Assembly (NCBI RefSeq): GCF_942548115.1
Contig: NZ_OW824151.1
Span: 124,001-188,000 of the forward strand
DNA: 64,000 nt
From: Aeromicrobium sp. Leaf245
Lineage (GTDB): Bacteria; Actinomycetota; Actinomycetes; Propionibacteriales; Nocardioidaceae
Direction of reading: 5' to 3'
Shown here: positions 33,375 to 42,377 of the stretch, piece by piece
How positions within the stretch are numbered: position 1 is the first letter of the stretch
Layout: each line of letters begins with the position of its first letter
Notes under the pieces: model-generated
The model's database searches: none
Seen by the model: the letters and a program-made list of their open reading frames with translations, nothing else
What the model was told of the DNA's origin: nothing
Made by a program: the position numbers and the translations under genes

Positions 33375-34517
33375 TCACGCGCCCGCGCCCTTCCAGAGCT
33401 GCGGGACGCCGGCGTCGTCGATCTGCACGATCTGGAAGTCCTCGCTCGTGCCCTGCCCGTTCTCGAAGGTCAGCGGGCCCCACGGGGACTCCAGCTCGGA
33501 GATGGCGGCCAGCGACTTCGCGACGGCAGCGGCGTCGGCGCCGTCACCGGCGTCGGCCGCGCCCTTGGCGGCGTACTTGACCGCGACGTAGCCCTGCGAG
33601 GCGAACAGGTCCGGCGTCTCGTCGTACTTCTCCTCGTAGGCCTTCGTGAACTCCTGCGCAGAAGCGTTCTCGCTCGCCGGCGTGTACTCCACGGAGTAGT
33701 AGGTGTCGGCCAGGGTCTCGCCGAAGGACTTGAGCAGCGGGCCCGTCGCGACGGCGTTGTTGGCGAGGATGACGCCCTCGTAGCCCTTCTCGCGCAGGGC
33801 CTTGGTGATCGTGGCCGCGGCCTCGCCGAGCGTGTAGACGGTCACCATGTCGGCGTCCTTGGACAGGATCTCGGTCACGGCACCGCTGAAGTCGGTGTCG
33901 GCGACGAGCGTCTTGACCGTGCCCAGGTCCTCGGCACCGGCCTCCTCCGTCGAGCTGCGGGCGGCCTCGCTCTGCGCGACCAGGCCGTCGTTGTCGCTGG
34001 CGGTCACGTGCACGGCGCTCTCGATGCCGAGCTCCTCGACGAGCTGGGCCGCGACCGGCGCGATGCCCTGCTGCGGCAGCAGCGCGGGACGGAGCACGTA
34101 GGGCGGGTCCTCCAGGTCGGGGGTGGTGGCGCCGTAGACGACCAGCGGCACCTTCTTCTGCGTGGCGAGCGGCTTCATCGCGCCGGCCACGGCGCTGGAG
34201 ATGCAGCAGACGACCTCGCTGACACCCTCCTGGCCGGTGAGCTTGTTGAACGCGGTGATGCTCTTGGCCGGGTCCTCCGAGCCCTCCTCGACGACGAGCT
34301 CGACCCCCTCCAGCTCGGCGGCGAGCTCGGCACCCTTGAGGTAGGACGAGCCGGCGAAGGCGAACGGGCCCTGCTCGGCGGCGATGAGCCCGACCTTCAC
34401 GTCGGAGTCGGAGCCGGCGCCGTCGGAGGAGCCGCAGGCGGTGAGGGCTGTCGCTGTGACCAGCGTCAGGGACAGTGCCGCCAGTCGGCGAGCGAGGGGG
34501 GTGATCGTCATGGCCAT
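33375..34517 (-). CDS. LIV-type ABC transporter substrate-binding lipoprotein
   Basis: The 380-residue lipoprotein has lipobox ALTAC near residue 27 and the periplasmic-binding type I fold: DVKVGLIAAEQGPFAFAGSS, then KGAELAAELEG, GVSEVVCCISSAVAGAMKPL and VLRPALLPQQGIAPVAAQLV. It captures the ligand for the LivHMGF importer. The ligand pocket cannot be read from sequence; the downstream hydro-lyase and lyase suggest a di- or tricarboxylate. It is the first gene of the nine-gene operon, just below the IclR-type palindrome. Confidence 0.9.
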   Translation of the reverse strand: MAMTITPLARRLAALSLTLVTATALTACGSSDGAGSDSDVKVGLIAAEQGPFAFAGSSYLKGAELAAELEGVELVVEEGSEDPAKSITAFNKLTGQEGVSEVVCCISSAVAGAMKPLATQKKVPLVVYGATTPDLEDPPYVLRPALLPQQGIAPVAAQLVEELGIESAVHVTASDNDGLVAQSEAARSSTEEAGAEDLGTVKTLVADTDFSGAVTEILSKDADMVTVYTLGEAAATITKALREKGYEGVILANNAVATGPLLKSFGETLADTYYSVEYTPASENASAQEFTKAYEEKYDETPDLFASQGYVAVKYAAKGAADAGDGADAAAVAKSLAAISELESPWGPLTFENGQGTSEDFQIVQIDDAGVPQLWKGAGA

Positions 34518-34527
34518 CCTTCTGTAG

Positions 34528-34544
34528 GTTCCGTATTGCGGAAC
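34528..34544. promoter_or_regulatory. IclR-type operator of the organic-acid operon
   Basis: GTTCCGTATTGCGGAAC has 6-base perfect arms around five A/T-rich central bases. Many IclR-family sites have just this TTCCGNNNNNCGGAA form. It lies 11 bases upstream of the first operon gene and fits the IclR protein encoded inside the operon. Confidence 0.75.
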
Positions 34545-34657
34545 GCGTACCGCTATCCGGATGACGTTATGGATGTGACCTGGCTCATGTCAAGACCTTC
34601 CTCGACATTGGTCGGACGTCCTTGCATCGGCCGTCCAGTCGATCCGCCCGGCTTCGC

Positions 34658-34681
34658 GATTCCCATCACCTGATGGGAATC
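34658..34681. repeat. Dispersed GATTCCCATCA palindrome
   Basis: GATTCCCATCA and TGATGGGAATC are 11-base arms separated by CC. The sequence continues GAGGGACGGTGGGGCG, nearly the same flank as after the copy at 26555-26578, so it belongs to a dispersed repeat family. It lies between the tadA stop and the IclR-regulated promoter. Nothing else is seen in the 220-base gap except the IclR-type site. Confidence 0.85.
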
Positions 34682-34737
34682 GAGGGACGGTGGGGCGCGA
34701 CCGAGCACGCAGACCCCCCGGTCGACCGGAGGATCCG

Positions 34738-35208
34738 TCAGCGGCGGGCGGCGAAGAAGTCGCGCAGGAGGGCGGAGGACTCGTCGGCCAGCAGCCCCGA
34801 CGCGACCTCGGGGCGATGGTTGAGCCGACGGTCGCGCACGACGTCCCACAGGGAGCCGACGGCTCCCGCCTTGTCGTCCCACGCGCCGAGGACGAGGCGG
34901 GCGACACGGGAGGAGACGACCGCGCCCGCGCACATGGTGCACGGCTCGAGCGTCACGACGAGCGTGCAGCCGTCGAGGCGCCAGGTACCCAGCGTCGCGG
35001 CCGCCGCGCGCAGGGCCACGAGCTCCGCGTGGCCGAGCGGGTCCTCGTCGCGCTCGCGCGTGTTGAGGCCCTCGCCCACCACACGACCGCCCGGGTCGAG
35101 CACCACGGCCCCCACCGGGACGTCACCCGACACGAGCGCCTCCCGCGCGAGCTCGAGGGCGCGACGCATCGCGGTCTCGTCGTCCCACGACGCGGCTGGC
35201 TCGGTCAC
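34738..35208 (-). CDS. tadA: tRNA-specific adenosine deaminase TadA
   Basis: The 156-residue zinc deaminase has the catalytic HAELVAL (His ligand, Glu proton shuttle) and the zinc cysteines in LEPCTMCAGAVVSSRV, with DPLGHAE and GDVPVGAVV, all as in TadA. It converts A34 to inosine in the anticodon of tRNA-Arg(ACG). The GTG at 35208 is the best start for the normal length. It is a single gene on the minus strand, separated from araA by a hairpin region. Confidence 0.92.
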   Translation of the reverse strand: MTEPAASWDDETAMRRALELAREALVSGDVPVGAVVLDPGGRVVGEGLNTRERDEDPLGHAELVALRAAAATLGTWRLDGCTLVVTLEPCTMCAGAVVSSRVARLVLGAWDDKAGAVGSLWDVVRDRRLNHRPEVASGLLADESSALLRDFFAARR

Positions 35209-35272
35209 TCCCTGATCGTCCCAGACTGCGGGCCGCGCCGGCACGCACGATTCTGCCTTCGCGGGGTAGACG

Positions 35273-35326
35273 TCGAAGGATGCTGCGTCGACGACGGGAT
35301 CCCGCCACGAACGCAGCATCCTTCGA
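35273..35326 (-). terminator. 16-bp inverted repeat below araA
   Basis: TCGAAGGATGCTGCGT (35273-35288) and ACGCAGCATCCTTCGA (35311-35326) are perfect 16-base arms with a 22-base loop. Next to it GAACCTTGCGTCG occurs twice (35346 and 35375). The location between the araA stop and the tadA start suits a terminator of the arabinose operon, but the extra repeats suggest a mobile or repetitive origin. Confidence 0.6.
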
Positions 35327-35405
35327 GCCCGGGTGCTCGGACGCCGAACCTTGCGTCGTCCGCGCAGCAACGCAGAACCTTGCGTCGCCCCGGGGCTGGC
35401 CGGCG

Positions 35406-36911
35406 TCAGATCCCGTCGGCCAGGCGGTAGTACGCCGCGTTCCAGCGCAGCTCCTGCAGGAACCGGTGCGGCGTCGTGTGGGCGTCGATGTGCACGAGCT
35501 CGGTGCGCAGGATCTCCGCGAGGTCCTGGAACGCCTCGATGCCGACGGCCGTGGTGAGCACCGTGTGGTGCGGACCGCCCGACATGAGCCACGCCTCTGC
35601 CGCCGTGGGCAGGTTCGGGTGCGCCTGCCACACGGCGCACGCCACCGGCAGGTTCGGCAGCGGCTCGTCCGGAGCCACGAGAGTGACGTCGTTGGCGGTC
35701 AGGCGGAACCGGTCGCCCAGGTCGGCCAGGCCGACGACCACGGCCTCGCCCGGGTCGGCGACGAAGCGCAGACGCACCGGGTCCTCGCGGTTGCCCATGC
35801 TCAGGGGGTGCGCCTCGGCCGACGGCCGCTGCGAGCTGATGGTCGGGCAGACCTCGAGCATGTGCGCGCCCAGGGACTTCTGGTTCCCCGGCTCGAGGTG
35901 GTACGTGTAGTCCTCCATGAAGGAGGTGCCGCCGGGCAGCCCGGCCGTCATCGTCTTGGTGGTGCGCACCAGCACCGACGTCTTCCAGTCGCCTTCGCCG
36001 CCGAAGCCGTAGCCGTCGGCCATGAGCCGCTGCACCGCGATGCCCGGCAGCTGACGCAGGCCGCCGAGGTCCTCGAAGTTCGTGGTGAACGCGCCGTACC
36101 CGCCGTCCTCGAGGAACCGGCGCAGGCCGACCTCGATCTGGGCGGCGTCGCTCAGGAGGTGGTGCCGCTCGCCACCGGCGCGCAGGTCGGCGGCGACGTC
36201 GTAGAGGTCCTCGTACTCGGCGACCACCTTGTCGACGGCACCCGGCTCCACCGCGTCGACCACGTCGACGAGGTCGTTGACGCCGAACGTGTTGACCGAG
36301 ACGCCGAAGCGGCGCTGCGCCTCGACCTTGTCGCCCTCGGTGACCGCGACGTCGCGCATGTTGTCGCCGAAGCGAGCCAGCCGCAGGCTGCGCAGGTCGC
36401 GCGCCGCCGTGGCCGCACGCGCCCAGGTGGCGATCCGCTCGCCGACCGCCGGGTCGCTCACGTGACCGGCGATGGTCTTGCGCGCGACACCGAGCCGGGT
36501 CTGGACGAAGCCGAACTCCCGGTCGCCGTGGGCGGCCTGGTTGAGGTTCATGAAGTCCATGTCGATCGTGGACCACGGGATGTCGCGGTGCCACTGCGTG
36601 TGCAGGTGCAGGAACGGCTTCTGCAGCGCGTCGAGGCCCTGGATCCACATCTTGGCCGGGGAGAACGTGTGCATCCAGCCGATGAGGCCCACGCACGCGT
36701 CGTCGGCATTGGCCTCCAGCACCACGCGCCGGATGGCGTCCGCGGTGGTGAGCACCGGCTTCCAGACCACCGGGACGGGGATCCGGTCGTCGCCGTCGAC
36801 CATGGCCGCGACCTCGCGCGACTGCTCGGCCACCTGCGCCAGCGTCTCGTCGCCGTAGAGGGACTGGCTCCCGGTGAGGAACCAGACCTCACGGGCCTCC
36901 TGCTTGCTCAT
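35406..36911 (-). CDS. araA: L-arabinose isomerase
   Basis: The 501-residue enzyme has [20 protein letters not shown] at the start and [20 protein letters not shown]. The metal/substrate site motifs are [17 protein letters not shown] and [20 protein letters not shown], matching AraA Glu306, Glu333, His350 and His450 regions. It converts L-arabinose to L-ribulose in the cytosol using Mn(II). GAGGGAG precedes the ATG. It is the last gene of the operon, 19 bases after araD. Confidence 0.96.
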   Translation of the reverse strand: MSKQEAREVWFLTGSQSLYGDETLAQVAEQSREVAAMVDGDDRIPVPVVWKPVLTTADAIRRVVLEANADDACVGLIGWMHTFSPAKMWIQGLDALQKPFLHLHTQWHRDIPWSTIDMDFMNLNQAAHGDREFGFVQTRLGVARKTIAGHVSDPAVGERIATWARAATAARDLRSLRLARFGDNMRDVAVTEGDKVEAQRRFGVSVNTFGVNDLVDVVDAVEPGAVDKVVAEYEDLYDVAADLRAGGERHHLLSDAAQIEVGLRRFLEDGGYGAFTTNFEDLGGLRQLPGIAVQRLMADGYGFGGEGDWKTSVLVRTTKTMTAGLPGGTSFMEDYTYHLEPGNQKSLGAHMLEVCPTISSQRPSAEAHPLSMGNREDPVRLRFVADPGEAVVVGLADLGDRFRLTANDVTLVAPDEPLPNLPVACAVWQAHPNLPTAAEAWLMSGGPHHTVLTTAVGIEAFQDLAEILRTELVHIDAHTTPHRFLQELRWNAAYYRLADGI

Positions 36912-36930
36912 GCGTGATCTCCCTCGAGGG

Positions 36931-37605
36931 CTATTGCCCGTAGACGTTCTGGTAGCGGTCGAACAGGCTCGTGACCTGCTGCTCGGCGATGGGGACGGGC
37001 TCGCCCAGCTGGCGGGCCACGTGCACCGTGCGGGCCACGTCCTCGCACATGACGGCGGCCTTGACGGCCGAGCGGGCGTCCTTGCCGATGCTGAACACGC
37101 CGTGGTTCTGCATGAGCACGGCCGGGGACCTGCTGCCCTCGAGCGTCTCGACGATGCCGCGGCCGATGGAGTCGTCACCGATGAGCGCGAACGGTCCGAC
37201 GGGGATGTCGCCACCGAACTCGTCGGCCATCATCGTGAGCACACACGGGATCGGCTCGGCCCGCGACGCCCACGCCGTGGCGTAGGTGGAGTGCGTGTGC
37301 ACCACGCCCCCGACGTGCGGCATGTGCCGGTAGACGTAGGCCTGGGCGGCGGTGTCCGAGCTGGGCGCGAGGTCGCCCTCGAGCACCTCGCCGTCGAGGT
37401 CGCACAGCACCATGTTCTCGGGCGTCAGGTCGTCGTAGGAGACGCCGCTGGGCTTGATCAGCATGAGGTCGTGACCGGGCACGCGCGCCGAGACGTTGCC
37501 GGCGGTCCAGACCACCAGCGCGTAGCGGGTCAGCTCGGCGTGCAGTGCGCACACCTGCTCGCGGAGCGTCGTGATCGCTGCCGACACGTCGGCGGTGACG
37601 GTCAC
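36931..37605 (-). CDS. araD: L-ribulose-5-phosphate 4-epimerase
   Basis: The 224-residue class II aldolase-family epimerase has [20 protein letters not shown] and the zinc ligands in [13 protein letters not shown] plus [12 protein letters not shown]. The enzyme converts L-ribulose 5-phosphate to D-xylulose 5-phosphate, feeding the pentose phosphate pathway. The GTG at 37605 overlaps the araB stop, so araB, araD and araA are expressed together. Confidence 0.94.
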   Translation of the reverse strand: MTVTADVSAAITTLREQVCALHAELTRYALVVWTAGNVSARVPGHDLMLIKPSGVSYDDLTPENMVLCDLDGEVLEGDLAPSSDTAAQAYVYRHMPHVGGVVHTHSTYATAWASRAEPIPCVLTMMADEFGGDIPVGPFALIGDDSIGRGIVETLEGSRSPAVLMQNHGVFSIGKDARSAVKAAVMCEDVARTVHVARQLGEPVPIAEQQVTSLFDRYQNVYGQ

Positions 37606-39308
37606 GACGGATCCTTCCGGGCGTGGCGACGACGGACGGCGTCGCGACGGACCGCGCGCAGCCGGTGCATGACGTCGTTCCCGCCTCGACCGAAGTGATC
37701 GTGCAGCGCGGTGTACTCGCCGAACAGGACGTCGTACCGCAGTGCGGCGTCCTCGTCCGGGGTGAACACACCGCGCTGCACCGACCCCATCACCTTCGCG
37801 GCGGCGCGTATGTCCGCGTACGCGCCGGCCGCGACGGCGGCATGGAGGGCAGAGCCCAGTGCTGGGCCCTGCTCGGACCCGACGACGGACAGCGGCAGGC
37901 GCGTCACGTCGGCGTAGATCTGCATGAGCAGGCGGTTCTTCGACAGCCCCCCGGCCACCACGAGCTCCTCGACGGGGACGCCGGAGGACGTGAAGGCCTC
38001 GATGATGGTGCGTGTGCCGAAGGCGGTGGCCTCGATGAGGGCGCGGTACACGTCCTCCGGCCGGGTGGCCAGCGTCTGGCCGACGACGAGCCCCGAGAGC
38101 TCGTGGTCGACCAGCACCGAGCGGTTGCCGCTGTGCCAGTCGAGGGCGACGAGACCGTGCTCGCCCACCTCCTGCTCCGCCGCGAGGGCGGTGAGGTGCT
38201 CGTGCACGGAGCGGCCGTGCGCGGCCGCCTCCTCGTGCACGGACGGCGGCACGCCGTGCTCGACGAACCAGCCGAAGATGTCACCGACACCGCTCTGTCC
38301 GGCCTCGTAGCCCCAGCTGCCGGCGACGATGCCGCCGTCGACGACACCGCACATGCCGGGCACGTCCCGCAGCACGCCGGCGCTCACCACGTGGCACGTG
38401 GAGGTGCCCATGATGGCGACCATCTGGCCGTGGTCGACGGCCTGGGCCGCGGGGGCGCTCACGTGGGCGTCGACGTTGCCCACGGCCACGGCGATGCCCT
38501 CGGGCAGTCCGGTCCAGGCGGCGGCGCGGGCGGTCAGCGTGCCGGCGCGGTCGCCGAGCTGGCCGATGGGCTGCTCGACCTTGTCGGTCACGTAGCCCGC
38601 GAAGCGGGGGTCGAGCGCGGCCAGGAAGTCGCTCGACGGGTACGCGCCGTCCTGCAGCACGCCCTTGTACCCGGCGGAGCAGGCGTTGCGCACGTAGGTG
38701 CCGCACAGCTCCCACACGATCCAGTCGGCCGCCTCGACCCAGCGCTCGGTCCGCGCGTACAGGTCGGGATCCTCCTCGAGCAGCTGCAGCCCCTTGGCCA
38801 GCTCCCACTCCGAGGACAGGAGTCCGCCGTAGCGCGCCAGCCAGGGCTCGGCACGCTCGGCGGCCAGGCCGTTGACGCGGTCGGCCTGGCCCTGCGCGGC
38901 GTGGTGCTTCCAGAGCTTGACGTAGGCGTGGGGCCGGTCGGCGAGGCCGTCGACCTCGTTCAGCGGGGTGCCGTCGACCAGCGTCGGCACCATGGTGCAG
39001 GCGGTGAAGTCGGTGGCGATGCCGACGACGTCGGCCGGGTCGATGCCCGCCTCGCGCACGGCGGCGGGCACGGCGACCTGCAGCACCTCGCGGTAGTCCT
39101 GCGGCACCTGCAGCGCCCAGTCGGGCTCGAGGTCGACGTCGGCGCCGCCGGTGAGGCTCGCCGGCAGCGTGCGCTCGAGCACCGCGTGCGGGTACGCGTG
39201 CACGGCCGAGGCCAGCTCGGCGCCGTCGCTGACACGGACGACGAGCGCACGGCCCGAGAGGGTCCCGTAGTCGACGCCCACCACGTAGGTCTCGCGCGCG
39301 GCGCTCAT
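37602..39308 (-). CDS. araB: Ribulokinase
   Basis: This 568-residue FGGY-family kinase opens with YVVGVDYGTLSGRALVVRV and contains VGIATDFTACTMVPTLVDGT, IMGTSTCHVVS and VVAGGLSKNRLLMQIYADVT for ATP binding. These are AraB rather than xylulokinase motifs. It phosphorylates L-ribulose. GGAGG lies 8 bases before the ATG, which also overlaps the LacI stop as ATGA. The C-terminal Arg-rich tail is a little longer than usual. Confidence 0.95.
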   Translation of the reverse strand: MSAARETYVVGVDYGTLSGRALVVRVSDGAELASAVHAYPHAVLERTLPASLTGGADVDLEPDWALQVPQDYREVLQVAVPAAVREAGIDPADVVGIATDFTACTMVPTLVDGTPLNEVDGLADRPHAYVKLWKHHAAQGQADRVNGLAAERAEPWLARYGGLLSSEWELAKGLQLLEEDPDLYARTERWVEAADWIVWELCGTYVRNACSAGYKGVLQDGAYPSSDFLAALDPRFAGYVTDKVEQPIGQLGDRAGTLTARAAAWTGLPEGIAVAVGNVDAHVSAPAAQAVDHGQMVAIMGTSTCHVVSAGVLRDVPGMCGVVDGGIVAGSWGYEAGQSGVGDIFGWFVEHGVPPSVHEEAAAHGRSVHEHLTALAAEQEVGEHGLVALDWHSGNRSVLVDHELSGLVVGQTLATRPEDVYRALIEATAFGTRTIIEAFTSSGVPVEELVVAGGLSKNRLLMQIYADVTRLPLSVVGSEQGPALGSALHAAVAAGAYADIRAAAKVMGSVQRGVFTPDEDAALRYDVLFGEYTALHDHFGRGGNDVMHRLRAVRRDAVRRRHARKDPS

Positions 39309-40348
39309 CCCTGTCCTCCTGCGGTAGCCCCGGTGGGACGGGGCGCCGTGCTGGAACGCACGACGAGGTGCGGCGCCACGAGCCGGTCGAGGTCCTCGTC
39401 CTCGCCCACGATCGCGGCGTGGAGCACGGCGATCGCGCGACGACCGACGGCCGGGAAGTCCTGCCGGACCGTCGTGAGCGGCGGGATCAGGTAGCCCGCC
39501 TCCGGCGAGTCGTCGAAGCCGACGACGCTCACGTCGGCCGGCACGGAGCGTCCGGACTCGTGCAGGGCACGCAGCACGCCGATGGCCATCTGGTCGTTGG
39601 CCACGAAGATCGCGTCGACGTCGTGCTGGGTGGCCAGCTCCAGCCCGAGCGCGTAGCCGCACTCGGCGGTCCAGTCGCCCTCGAGGCACGGCCCGGGCTC
39701 GAGCCCGGCCGCGACGAGCGCGTCGCGCCACCCCTGGGCGCGAGCCTCGGCCTCGGTCCAGCCTCGCGGGCCGCTGACGTGCGCGATCCGCGTGTGGCCG
39801 AGGTCGAGGAGGTGCCGGGTGGCCTCGCTCGCGCCGAGGTGCTGGTCGACGCCGACCGCGAACTTGGCCCGCGTCAGGTCGCCCTCGACCACCACGAGCG
39901 GGACGCCCGGGTCCTGGCGGCGGATGAGGTCGAGCGCCTCGTGCTGGGCGGCGATCATGACGATGCCCTCGACGGACTGGCGTCGCAGGTGCTCGATCGC
40001 GTCCTGCAGGCCGTCGGCGGTGATGGTCTTCAGCCCGACCGAGCCGGCGAAGTAGCCGGCCTCGCGCGCGGCCTCCTCGACCGTGCGGTGGATGCTGTTC
40101 GGCCCGTACAGCCCGGTCTCGGTGCTGATGATGCCGATGATCGACGAACGCCGTGTCACGAGCGTGCGCGCCGCGGTGTTGGGCCGGTAGTCGAGCTCCT
40201 TGATGGCCGCGAGGACGCGGTCGCGAGTGGCCTCGCCGACGTGCGGCAGACCGTTCACCACGCGCGAGACCGTCTGGTGGGACACCCCGGCGAGCGCGGC
40301 CACGTCGGCCATCACCGGGGTGCGGGGCCCCTCGTGCTTGAGCGTCAT
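39305..40348 (-). CDS. LacI-family regulator of the arabinose operon
   Basis: This 347-residue repressor has an N-terminal helix-turn-helix MADVAALAGVSHQTVSRVVN and hinge LDYRPNTAARTLVTRRS. The periplasmic-binding-like domain has AIFVANDQMAIGVLRALHES and VSVVGFDDSPEAGYLIPPLT. It sits between the permease and araB genes with ATGA overlaps on both sides, so it is autoregulated with its operon. The two lac-like operators upstream of ytfQ are its natural targets, and arabinose or a derivative the probable inducer. Confidence 0.93.
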   Translation of the reverse strand: MTLKHEGPRTPVMADVAALAGVSHQTVSRVVNGLPHVGEATRDRVLAAIKELDYRPNTAARTLVTRRSSIIGIISTETGLYGPNSIHRTVEEAAREAGYFAGSVGLKTITADGLQDAIEHLRRQSVEGIVMIAAQHEALDLIRRQDPGVPLVVVEGDLTRAKFAVGVDQHLGASEATRHLLDLGHTRIAHVSGPRGWTEAEARAQGWRDALVAAGLEPGPCLEGDWTAECGYALGLELATQHDVDAIFVANDQMAIGVLRALHESGRSVPADVSVVGFDDSPEAGYLIPPLTTVRQDFPAVGRRAIAVLHAAIVGEDEDLDRLVAPHLVVRSSTAPRPTGATAGGQG

Positions 40349-41349
40349 GCCTGCCTCCTCGTGAAGAACCGCTGCATGACGACGAACACCAGGAGGAGCA
40401 CGCCGATCGAGATCTTCGTCCACCACGAGCTGAGCGTCCCGTCGAAGGAGATGAAGGTCTGGATGGTGCCCAGGACGAGCACGCCGAGCAACGACCCCAG
40501 CACCATGCCACGGCCGCCGACGAGCAGCGTCCCGCCGATCACCACGGCGGCGATCGCGTCCAGCTCCATGCCCACGGCGTGCAGGCTGTAGCCCGACAGC
40601 ATGTAGAGCGAGAACAGCAGCCCGGCGAGGGCGGAGCAGAAGCCGCTCACCACGTACACGCCGACCTTCACACGGGCCACGCGCAGGCCCATGAGGACGG
40701 CCGACGGCTCGCTGCCGCCGACGGCGTACACCGTGCGTCCGAAGCGGGTCAGGTGCAGCACCCACGCGGCGATCCCGACGACGGCCAGCGCCAGCAGCGC
40801 GGTCCAGGTGACGTAGACGTCGCCGGGCAGCGTCACCGTGCCGGAGGCCAGGGTGGAGAAGAACGGGTCGCGGATCGGGATCGACTCCACGCTGATCAGA
40901 TAGCACAGGCCCCGCGCGAGGAACATGCCCGCGAGCGTGGCGATGAAGGGCTGGATGCCGAGGTAGTGGATCACCAGCCCGTGGCCCAGGCCGATCACGG
41001 TGCCGGTGAGCAGCACGGCGATGATCGCGAGCGCCGGGTTCCAGCCTGCCTGCAGGGTCGAGGCGGCCACCATGGTCGAGAGGGCCACCACCGAGCCGAC
41101 GCTGAGGTCGATGCCGCCCGTGAGGATCACGAACGTCATGCCGACGGCCAGGACGATGAGGAAGGCGTTGTCGACGAAGAGGTTCGCGACGACCTGCGGC
41201 GAGGAGAAGCCCTCGTAGCGCGACGACCCGAGGCCGAACATGCCGACGAACACGGCGAAGGTGGCGATCACCGGCAGGTAGCGGTCCGGCGGGCGGTATC
41301 CCTTCAGCCGGTCCAGCGCCGAGCCGGTGGAGACGGTCGCGGTGGTCAT
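40345..41349 (-). CDS. yjfF: Sugar ABC transporter permease (YjfF-type)
   Basis: The 334-residue ribose/galactofuranose-type permease (BPD_transp_2) has VVANLFVDNAFLIVLAVGMT, FVILTGGIDLSVGSVVALST and GMELDAIAAVVIGGTLLVGG, with about ten membrane segments. It is the second permease of a YtfQRT-YjfF-like importer, which in E. coli carries galactofuranose and in other bacteria L-arabinose. It is coupled to ytfT and to the LacI gene by 4-base overlaps. Confidence 0.9.
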   Translation of the reverse strand: MTTATVSTGSALDRLKGYRPPDRYLPVIATFAVFVGMFGLGSSRYEGFSSPQVVANLFVDNAFLIVLAVGMTFVILTGGIDLSVGSVVALSTMVAASTLQAGWNPALAIIAVLLTGTVIGLGHGLVIHYLGIQPFIATLAGMFLARGLCYLISVESIPIRDPFFSTLASGTVTLPGDVYVTWTALLALAVVGIAAWVLHLTRFGRTVYAVGGSEPSAVLMGLRVARVKVGVYVVSGFCSALAGLLFSLYMLSGYSLHAVGMELDAIAAVVIGGTLLVGGRGMVLGSLLGVLVLGTIQTFISFDGTLSSWWTKISIGVLLLVFVVMQRFFTRRQA

Positions 41350-42377
41350 GCCACACCTGCCTTCGCGCGGGTCGAGGATCGTCGGGCCGCGAGGGCGCCG
41401 CGCGCCTGGGGCGACTGCAGCAGGCACACCGCGATGACGGCCACGGCCTTGAACAGGTAGTTCGTCTCGGCCGGGATGCCGATCGTCGGGATCGTCGTCG
41501 CGAGCGTCTGGATGAACAGCGCGCCGACGAACGTGCCGGTGAGGGAGAACCGACCACCGGCCAGCGACGTGCCGCCGATGACCACGGCGAGGATCGCGTC
41601 GAGCTCGATCCACAGGCCGGCGTTGTTGGCGTCGGCCGCACTCGTGTTCGCGGCGATCATGAGGCCCGCGATGCCGGCGCAGAACGCGGCGAACACGTAG
41701 ACCGTCCAGATGATGGTGCGGCTGCGGACACCGGCGAGACGGCTCGCCTCGGGGTTGATGCCCACCGACTCGATGAGCATGCCGAGCGCGGTGCGCCGGG
41801 TCAGGATCGCGGTGGCGGCGAACACGACGAGCGCCACCAGCACCGCGACGGGCACGGCCAGGAAGAAGCCGGCACCGATGAGTCGGAACGTCGGGTTGTT
41901 GACCGTGGTGATCTGCCCGTCGGTCACGAGCATGGCCAGACCACGCCCGGCGGTCATGAGCACGAGCGTCGCGATGATCGGCTGGATGCCCAGCACCGAG
42001 ACGAGGAAACCGTTCCACAGGCCCAGCAGCACGGCGACGGCGAGCGCCATCGACATCGCGACGATGGCGGTGGCCGCGGCCGACTCCTGCGAGGATCCCG
42101 CGATCTGCACGCAGGCCACGGCCCCGGAGATCGCCGCGATCGCGCCGACCGACAGGTCGATGCCGCGGGTGGCGATGACCAGCGTCATCCCCAGTGCCAC
42201 CAGGAGCACCGGGGCACCGTTGCGCAGGATGTCGATCACGCTGCCGTAGAGGCGCCCGTCCTGCAGACGGATCGAGAGGAAGCCGGGGTTCACCACGACG
42301 TTGAGCACGACGAGGGCGAGCAGGGCCAGGACCGGCCACACGAGAGAGCTGCGGAGCAGCGTGCGCACGTCAGGCAC
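41346..42377 (-). CDS. ytfT: Sugar ABC transporter permease (YtfT-type)
   Basis: The 343-residue permease contains GAPVLLVALGMTLVIATRGI, DLSVGAIAAISGAVACVQIA and LWIELDAILAVVIGGTSLAG, the twin motifs of ribose-type permeases. A GTG at 42377 with GGGAG 8 bases upstream is chosen; it overlaps the ytfR gene by 8 bases. A GTG at 42368 is an alternative. It forms a heterodimeric channel with the YjfF-like protein. Confidence 0.9.
   Translation of the reverse strand: MPDVRTLLRSSLVWPVLALLALVVLNVVVNPGFLSIRLQDGRLYGSVIDILRNGAPVLLVALGMTLVIATRGIDLSVGAIAAISGAVACVQIAGSSQESAAATAIVAMSMALAVAVLLGLWNGFLVSVLGIQPIIATLVLMTAGRGLAMLVTDGQITTVNNPTFRLIGAGFFLAVPVAVLVALVVFAATAILTRRTALGMLIESVGINPEASRLAGVRSRTIIWTVYVFAAFCAGIAGLMIAANTSAADANNAGLWIELDAILAVVIGGTSLAGGRFSLTGTFVGALFIQTLATTIPTIGIPAETNYLFKAVAVIAVCLLQSPQARGALAARRSSTRAKAGVA

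Noticed and set aside
30103-34517. Calling the LIV-type operon a branched-chain amino-acid importer
   Set aside because: Subunit families are correct, but the co-transcribed IclR regulator, lyase and hydro-lyase make an organic-acid ligand more likely.
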